Source: an uncultured Bacteroidota bacterium
GTDB lineage: Bacteria > Bacteroidota > Bacteroidia > Chitinophagales > Chitinophagaceae
Direction: 5' to 3'
NCBI GenBank assembly: GCA_903933765.1
Contig: CAIZLI010000208.1
Span: forward strand, 1 to 10,685
DNA: 10,685 nucleotides
Part shown: positions 6,159-10,685 of the stretch, piece after piece
How the letters are laid out: the number at the start of each line of letters is the position of its first letter
How positions within the stretch are numbered: position 1 is the stretch's first letter
The notes under the pieces: generated by a model
Seen by the model: the letters and a program-made list of their open reading frames with translations, nothing else
The model's database searches: none
What the model was told of the DNA's origin: nothing
Position numbers and translations under genes: made by a program

Positions 6159-7262
6159 ATGAGCAAAAAAGGAAAGGTACTTGTCGCAATGAGCGGCGGA
6201 ATAGACAGCACAGTCGCTGCAATACTCTTACACAACGAAGGATATGAAGTAGTCGGAATTACCATGAAAACATGGGATTATTCCACGAGCAATGCCAATG
6301 GAAAGGAAACAGGCTGTTGCAATATTGATTCATTCAACGACGCTAGAATGGCGGCCGTGAACAATGGATTTCCACATTATATTTTAGATATCAGAGAAGA
6401 ATTTGGTGACTTTGTCATTGAAAATTTTGTAGAAGAATATTTAGCTGGCAGAACACCCAACCCATGTGTGATGTGCAACACGCATATTAAATGGCGCGCC
6501 TTACTTAAAAGAGCGGATGCATTGGGTTGTGAGTTTATTGCGACAGGGCATTACGCCAAAGTGCGTCAACACGATAATGGACGTTATGTGATTTCAAAAG
6601 GCTTAGATGAAACTAAGGACCAAAGCTATGTGCTATGGGGCGTGGACCAAGATTTATTAAAGCGCACCATTCTTCCTTTGGGTGGTATGCATAAAAAAGA
6701 TATCAAACAAATGGCCATTGATATGGGCTATCCAGAACTCGCTAAAAAAAGCGAGAGCTATGAAATTTGTTTTGTACCTGACAATGATTATAGAGGATTT
6801 TTAAAACGCCGAGTGGATGGATTAGAAGAAAAAGTAAATGGTGGATGGTTTGTAGACAACAAAGGAAAAAGATTAGGTAAACATAAAGGCTATCCATTTT
6901 ATACCATTGGTCAAAGAAAAGGTTTGGAATTAGCAATGGGCCATCCAGTCTATGTTACAGCGATTGATCCTGAAAAAAATATTGTAGTCATTGGAGATGA
7001 AGCAGATTTGGATAAGAACGATATGCTAGTTGCAAAAATGAATTGGATCAAATACGATCATCTTCCAACAGATATGGACTTAATGGCAAAAATCAGGTAC
7101 CATGATAGTGGTGCATTGTGTACCTTATCCCATACCGACATGGGTGTTCAAGCAAGATTCTACGAAAATGTAAAGAGTATTGCACCTGGACAAAGCGCTG
7201 TGTTTTATGAAGGCGACGATGTAGTTGCTGGAGGTATTATACAGAGTGGCGTTTTAGTATAG
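6159..7262 (+). CDS. mnmA: tRNA-specific 2-thiouridylase MnmA
   Basis: MnmA activates C2 of U34 in the Lys, Glu and Gln tRNAs with ATP and inserts sulfur, giving the s2U part of the wobble modification. The 367-residue product has the PP-loop SGGIDS (12-17), then TPNPCVMCN (99-107), the ATGHYAK motif (128-134), KDQSYVLWG (153-161) and the catalytic-loop SYEICFVPD (200-208). Cys106 and Cys204 correspond to the catalytic pair of E. coli MnmA (Cys102 and Cys199). Cys103 is extra: E. coli has Asp there (NPDxxCN), so this protein carries CxxC plus Cys. Length is normal. The ATG at 6159 is preferred over an in-frame GTG at 6126, which would add 11 residues unlike the family and overlaps the promoter. 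The 3' end overlaps the convergent RsmB-type gene by 26 bp. Confidence 0.96.
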   Translation: MSKKGKVLVAMSGGIDSTVAAILLHNEGYEVVGITMKTWDYSTSNANGKETGCCNIDSFNDARMAAVNNGFPHYILDIREEFGDFVIENFVEEYLAGRTPNPCVMCNTHIKWRALLKRADALGCEFIATGHYAKVRQHDNGRYVISKGLDETKDQSYVLWGVDQDLLKRTILPLGGMHKKDIKQMAIDMGYPELAKKSESYEICFVPDNDYRGFLKRRVDGLEEKVNGGWFVDNKGKRLGKHKGYPFYTIGQRKGLELAMGHPVYVTAIDPEKNIVVIGDEADLDKNDMLVAKMNWIKYDHLPTDMDLMAKIRYHDSGALCTLSHTDMGVQARFYENVKSIAPGQSAVFYEGDDVVAGGIIQSGVLV

Positions 7263-8241
7263 CGCCAAACAAAGTGTCTGCTTGTTTCGTATAGCCAATA
7301 AAATATTGCTGCTTTATTAATTCAAATTGACCTTGCGCTAAAATTGCATTTACATGTGCTTCATTCTCTGCTGCATATACAGAACAAGTTGCAAGTAGTA
7401 GATGCCCATTTAATTTTACAGTAGGTAAAATATTGGTGATGATTTTTGATTGCAACTCGGTATAGTTTACTAAATCTTTCTTTTTGAAAAAAGCAATTTG
7501 TTCTGGCGTCCTACCCCATGTTCCAGAACCTGAACAAGGTAAATCTGCAAAAACAAAATCAAAAGGCTTCTTGATATCAAATGGTTCCGTTAAATCAATC
7601 ACTTGAACACTAGCTGGACGAATACCTGCTTCTTGTAATCGTTTATCTGCATTGAATAAAATACTTTCTCTCACATCCGATACATGCATGCGTATATTCT
7701 GCATGGTATCAAACATCAAAATGGTTTTACCCCCACTTGCTGCACAGGCATCCCAAACATGGATAGGCGTTTCCATACTAGTTGGAACAAAATTCAATAG
7801 TTCAGCAAGTGCTTGCGAGTTTAAATCCTGAATCACCGCCTCTTTGTTCAATGCCAATACATTTTGTAATGAGGTGGTGTTTGAAAATGCAAAGCAATGC
7901 TCATGCACCTGGGTATATTCAATAGACGCAGCAAGTAATGCAGCAACCACTTTCTCTTTTTGCCAAGGTCTAATTCTAATAAATAATAAAGGCTGAATGG
8001 TATGGGAATGAATAAATGTCGGAATGTCTATTTCCTTTGAAATAGCATCCTGTAAAGGGAAATCTGCATGCATGTCCCTAAAATAAGCATAACAAAAAGC
8101 ACTGATACTTTTACGATCTTTGCTTCCATGTTTTTTATTGGCAGCAAAATATTTTTTTAAATAAGCAGCCAAAGGCTCCGGCCCTTGATAAGCAGCAACT
8201 AATTTTTGAGCAGTTTCTTGATGTTGATTTTGATGCGTCAT
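7237..8241 (-). CDS. RsmB/RsmF-family rRNA (cytosine-5) methyltransferase
   Basis: This 334-residue protein belongs to the NOL1/NOP2/Sun family of SAM-dependent m5C RNA methyltransferases; 16S rRNA is the likeliest substrate. An N-terminal region resembles the NusB-like part of RsmB (KYFAANKKHGSKDRKSIS, 30-47). Then come VIQDLNSQALAELL (137-150), SAM motif I DACAASGGKT (164-173), motif IV DLPCSGSGTWGR (233-244, Cys236) and motif VI LLLATCSVYAAENE (281-294, Cys286), so both active-site cysteines are present. Motif I has AS where most members have AP. I start it at the ATG at 8241: the frame can be extended to a TTG at 8265, but that codon lies in the loop of the sucB terminator. It lies 57 bp below sucB and ends by overlapping mnmA. 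The exact target base is unknown. Confidence 0.9.
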   Translation of the reverse strand: MTHQNQHQETAQKLVAAYQGPEPLAAYLKKYFAANKKHGSKDRKSISAFCYAYFRDMHADFPLQDAISKEIDIPTFIHSHTIQPLLFIRIRPWQKEKVVAALLAASIEYTQVHEHCFAFSNTTSLQNVLALNKEAVIQDLNSQALAELLNFVPTSMETPIHVWDACAASGGKTILMFDTMQNIRMHVSDVRESILFNADKRLQEAGIRPASVQVIDLTEPFDIKKPFDFVFADLPCSGSGTWGRTPEQIAFFKKKDLVNYTELQSKIITNILPTVKLNGHLLLATCSVYAAENEAHVNAILAQGQFELIKQQYFIGYTKQADTLFGAILKRHSV

Positions 8242-8246
8242 GCTAT

Positions 8247-8278
8247 AAAAAAGAAAGTCATGCAAAACATGACTTTCT
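8247..8278 (-). terminator. Intrinsic terminator of the sucA-sucB operon
   Basis: On the minus strand AGAAAGTCATG (8278-8268) pairs perfectly with CATGACTTTCT (8262-8252) around a 5-nt TTTTG loop, giving an 11-bp stem. A T-run follows (8252-8247). The stem starts 20 nt after the sucB stop. The T-run ends 5 nt before the ATG of the RsmB-type gene, for which no separate promoter is evident. Confidence 0.85.
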
Positions 8279-8298
8279 GATATTCGTTTTTCTTTTAA

Positions 8299-9519
8299 TT
8301 ATAATTCTAATAAACTTGCTACAGGATCTTTAGCAATTAATAAAAGTGCTGGATTTTCTAACAACTCTTTTACCCTTACTAAGAAGCCTACACTCTCACG
8401 ACCATCAATGATTCTGTGATCATAACTTAATGCTAAGTACATCATTGGTAAAATTTTAACTTCACCATTCACCGCCATTGGACGATCCTGAATTTTATGC
8501 ATACCTAATATAGCTGACTGAGGAATATTGATGATTGGTGTGCTCATTAAACTTCCAAATACACCCCCATTGGTAATGGTAAATGTACCCCCAGTTAACT
8601 CTTCTGCCGTTAACTTACTATCTCTTGCCTTCCCTGCTAATTCAATTACTTTTTTCTCGATACCCGCCATGCTTAAGCTTTCCACGTTTCTGATCACAGG
8701 AACAGTCAAGCCTCTTGGCGTACTTACAGCGATACTAATATCTGCGTAGTCATGGTATAATAATTGGTCTCCGTCAATGAAAGCGTTTACCGAAGGCCAC
8801 TCCGTCAATGCAATCGCACAAGCTTTAGCAAAGAAACTCATGAATCCTAAGTTCACACCATGTGCTTCTTTGAACTTATCCTTGTATTGTTTTCTGATCT
8901 GCATAATGCCTGTCATATCTACTTCATTGAAAGTAGTTAACATGGCAGTGGTATTTTTTGCCTCAACTAAACGACGGCTAATTGTTTTTCTTAGATTAGA
9001 CATTTTTTCTGGACGCACATTGCGAGAGAATAAATCTTGTCCAGCAAACTGAATTTTACCAGGATTATTTAAAGCATCTAATACATCCACTTTCGTGATC
9101 TTACCAGCAAAACCACTCGCTTTAATTTGATTGGTGTCTACTTTTTTATCTGCGATGATGGCTGCAGCAACAGGTGTTGCTTTTACATTGTTTGGCACAC
9201 TTGTTACAGGCGCTGAAGACGAAGGAGCCGTTGGAGCAGCTGCTGCCACAGGTTCAGGTTTAGGGGCTTCACCAGCTGGCTTAGCCGCTTTATCATCAAT
9301 GTCTGCTAAGATATCCCCAATTAAAATACTATCCCCTTCTTTTGCTTTATGGTGCAATGTCCCCGCTTGTTCAGCGTTCACTTCGAAAGTTGCTTTTTCA
9401 CTTTCTAACTCAGCAATGACTTCGTCACGGTCTACCCAAGCGCCTTCTGGCTTAGTCCACTTTAACAAAGTTACTTCTGTGATAGATTCTCCTACTGTAG
9501 GTACTTTAATGGAAATCAT
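8299..9519 (-). CDS. sucB: 2-oxoglutarate dehydrogenase E2 (dihydrolipoyllysine succinyltransferase)
   Basis: E2 passes the succinyl group from the E1-bound intermediate through its lipoyl arm to CoA, making succinyl-CoA in the TCA cycle, and forms the core of the complex. The 406-residue protein has one lipoyl domain (1-76; lipoylated lysine in [11 protein letters not shown], Lys42), an Ala/Pro-rich linker (77-112), a peripheral-subunit-binding domain (about 113-150, [14 protein letters not shown] to [10 protein letters not shown]) and the C-terminal catalytic domain with [11 protein letters not shown] (365-375), where His368 and Asp372 form the HxxxDG active site. Length matches SucB (E. 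coli 405). The adjacent E1 gene of the 2-oxoglutarate type, 11 bp upstream, settles the substrate against pyruvate or branched-chain complexes. The E3 gene is not in the window. The operon ends at the terminator 8278-8247. Confidence 0.97.
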   Translation of the reverse strand: MISIKVPTVGESITEVTLLKWTKPEGAWVDRDEVIAELESEKATFEVNAEQAGTLHHKAKEGDSILIGDILADIDDKAAKPAGEAPKPEPVAAAAPTAPSSSAPVTSVPNNVKATPVAAAIIADKKVDTNQIKASGFAGKITKVDVLDALNNPGKIQFAGQDLFSRNVRPEKMSNLRKTISRRLVEAKNTTAMLTTFNEVDMTGIMQIRKQYKDKFKEAHGVNLGFMSFFAKACAIALTEWPSVNAFIDGDQLLYHDYADISIAVSTPRGLTVPVIRNVESLSMAGIEKKVIELAGKARDSKLTAEELTGGTFTITNGGVFGSLMSTPIINIPQSAILGMHKIQDRPMAVNGEVKILPMMYLALSYDHRIIDGRESVGFLVRVKELLENPALLLIAKDPVASLLEL

Positions 9520-9530
9520 GTTTTAATATT

Positions 9531-10685
9531 TTAGATAGAAAACGCAGTTGTTATTATTTCATTTTGTTCTTTCGCATGGACTTTAGCATAGCCAGTTGCT
9601 GTAGCAGCACTTGCTTGTCTACTAATCACACCATACTTGATCGCCTTTAAATTCATTTGCAAGAAACTTGCAGCACCCATATTTAAAGGTTCTTCTTGCA
9701 CCCAGAACCAAATAGCTTTGCCATATTTTTGATGCAATGCAGTAATCTGTTGAACAGGCAATGGATACAATTGTTCTAAACGCACAATGGCGATATCTGT
9801 TCTTTGTTCTGTTTTTTGTCTTTCTGCCATTTCATAATAAATCTTACCAGAGCAGAATAAAACTTTTTTAACGTCTTCTACTTTTTGAACAAATGTATCA
9901 TCAATCACTTCTTTGAATCCACCTTTGGTTAAATCAGTCATCGGACTAAATGTAGCCGGGCTTCTTAAATTTGCTTTAGGTGAGAAGTTGATCATTGGTT
10001 TTCTGAATGACCATGCTAATTGTCTTCTCAATGCATGGAATAAATTAGCTGCAGTCGTTACATTGGTGATCACCATATTGTGTTCTGCACACAATTGTAA
10101 ATAACGTTCCAACCTTGCACTACTATGTTCAGGACCTTGGCCTTCGTAGCCATGCGGTAATAACATGACTACACCATTTTGACGTTGCCATTTTTGTTCA
10201 CCTGCTGCAATGAATTGGTCGATGATTGTTTGCGCACCATTTGAGAAATCTCCAAACTGTGCTTCCCATACCACTAAGGCATCTGCGTTTGCTAATGCAT
10301 AGCCATATTCAAATCCAAGTACGCCGTATTCGCTCAATAATGAATTGTAAATTCTAAAAGGTGCTTGTCCTTCTGCCACCTGATTCAAGCGATTGAATTG
10401 TTCGTTGGTATTTTCATCTACGATAACAGCATGACGATGACTAAAAGTACCACGCTTCACATCCTGTCCACTCATACGAACTGTTTTGCCTTCTGCTAAT
10501 AAAGAAGCATAAGCCATTAATTCACCGGTCGCCCAGTCTATCTTTTGTTCAGTCTCGTATAATTTTACTTTCTCTTGAATTAATTTATCTACTTTTTTCA
10601 ATGGCGTAAAACTAGCTGGCCATTTCATTAAAGCATCAAAAATAGATTTCGCTTTATCAGCAGTAATGGAAGTATCAGGTGAACT
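9531..10685 (-). CDS. sucA: 2-oxoglutarate dehydrogenase E1 (5' end outside window)
   Basis: E1 is the thiamine-diphosphate enzyme that decarboxylates 2-oxoglutarate and reductively succinylates the lipoyl group of E2. The minus-strand frame is open to the window edge: 19 further codons precede the Met at 10628, so that Met is internal and the gene is cut. About 384 C-terminal residues remain of a family of roughly 900 (E. coli 933). Seen in order are DWATGELMAYASLL, SGQDVKRGTFSHRHAV, NSLLSEYGVLGFEYGYA, WEAQFGDFSNGAQ, LLPHGYEGQGPEHSSARLER and, near the end, VQEEPLNMGAASF, all hallmarks of the 2-oxoglutarate type of E1 and not pyruvate dehydrogenase. The TAA is 11 bp before the sucB ATG, with no hairpin between, so the two genes form one operon and the order E1-E2 is the usual one. 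Confidence 0.97.
   Translation of the reverse strand, partial: SSPDTSITADKAKSIFDALMKWPASFTPLKKVDKLIQEKVKLYETEQKIDWATGELMAYASLLAEGKTVRMSGQDVKRGTFSHRHAVIVDENTNEQFNRLNQVAEGQAPFRIYNSLLSEYGVLGFEYGYALANADALVVWEAQFGDFSNGAQTIIDQFIAAGEQKWQRQNGVVMLLPHGYEGQGPEHSSARLERYLQLCAEHNMVITNVTTAANLFHALRRQLAWSFRKPMINFSPKANLRSPATFSPMTDLTKGGFKEVIDDTFVQKVEDVKKVLFCSGKIYYEMAERQKTEQRTDIAIVRLEQLYPLPVQQITALHQKYGKAIWFWVQEEPLNMGAASFLQMNLKAIKYGVISRQASAATATGYAKVHAKEQNEIITTAFSI

Noticed and set aside
7247..7267. TGGCG / CGCCA inverted repeat across the mnmA stop codon, as a possible terminator
   Set aside because: Only five base pairs with an 11-nt loop and no T-run on either strand.
8242..8265. Longer start (TTG at 8265) for the RsmB-type methyltransferase
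   Set aside because: The TTG is in the loop of the sucB terminator hairpin and the added residues are unlike the family; the ATG at 8241 gives a normal N-terminus.
8238..8270. A ten-codon minus-strand reading frame rich in Phe whose TGA overlaps the RsmB-type ATG as ATGA, resembling an attenuator leader peptide
   Set aside because: The Phe codons are simply the T-run of the sucB terminator, and neither downstream gene has anything to do with phenylalanine.
9131..9526. A 131-codon plus-strand open frame opposite sucB
   Set aside because: It lies wholly antisense to the lipoyl and linker region of a well-identified E2 gene; its Ala/Gly-rich product mirrors the linker codons, and it has no promoter or family signature.
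1..10685. Mobile element, defence system, CRISPR array or biosynthetic cluster
   Set aside because: All coding space is filled by recognisable housekeeping or transport genes, and no transposase, integrase, nuclease, toxin-antitoxin pair or repeat-spacer array is seen on either strand.

Overview
The window reads as ordinary chromosomal DNA of a Bacteroidetes bacterium, probably in or near the Chitinophagaceae (inference). The clues are AT-rich DNA, promoters of the TAnnTTTG type (the -7 element of the Bacteroidetes primary sigma factor), almost no Shine-Dalgarno sequences, a TonB-dependent outer-membrane receptor, and protein sequences that resemble Bacteroidetes versions of QueA, SSB, MnmA and 2-oxoglutarate dehydrogenase. 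I see no insertion sequence, integrase, prophage, CRISPR array, rRNA or tRNA gene.

Layout. Bases 1-694 (+) hold the C-terminal two thirds of queA (queuosine tRNA modification). Its stop codon lies inside a long AT-rich hairpin, and a textbook intrinsic terminator follows at 778-809. A short regulatory region with two 18-bp direct repeats 21 bp apart and a TAnnTTTG box leads into an orphan FecA-like TonB-dependent receptor (883-3093, +). It converges on a leftward block: aspartate kinase (3110-4429), an LDH2-family NAD(P)-dependent dehydrogenase (4469-5563) and ssb (5631-6071). The divergent mnmA (6159-7262, +) overlaps tail to tail by 26 bp with an RsmB-type rRNA m5C methyltransferase gene (7237-8241, -). 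The right end is the sucA-sucB operon of the 2-oxoglutarate dehydrogenase complex (E2 at 8299-9519; E1 cut by the window edge).

How the genes relate. Only sucA-sucB form a clear functional pair (TCA cycle). The dehydrogenase and aspartate kinase genes are 39 bp apart and probably share a transcript, but a shared pathway is not evident. queA, mnmA and the RsmB-type gene all modify RNA, yet queA is far from the other two and the other two are convergent, so this is neighbourhood and not an operon.

No gene here suggests an undescribed multi-gene system. The points worth a second look are compact signals between genes. Two promoters sit exactly 4 nt before their ATG (predicted leaderless mRNAs). 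One of these has its candidate -33 element inside the preceding gene's terminator. Tandem repeats precede the receptor. A terminator ends 5 nt before the RsmB-type start codon. Intergenic stretches are all shorter than 300 bp.
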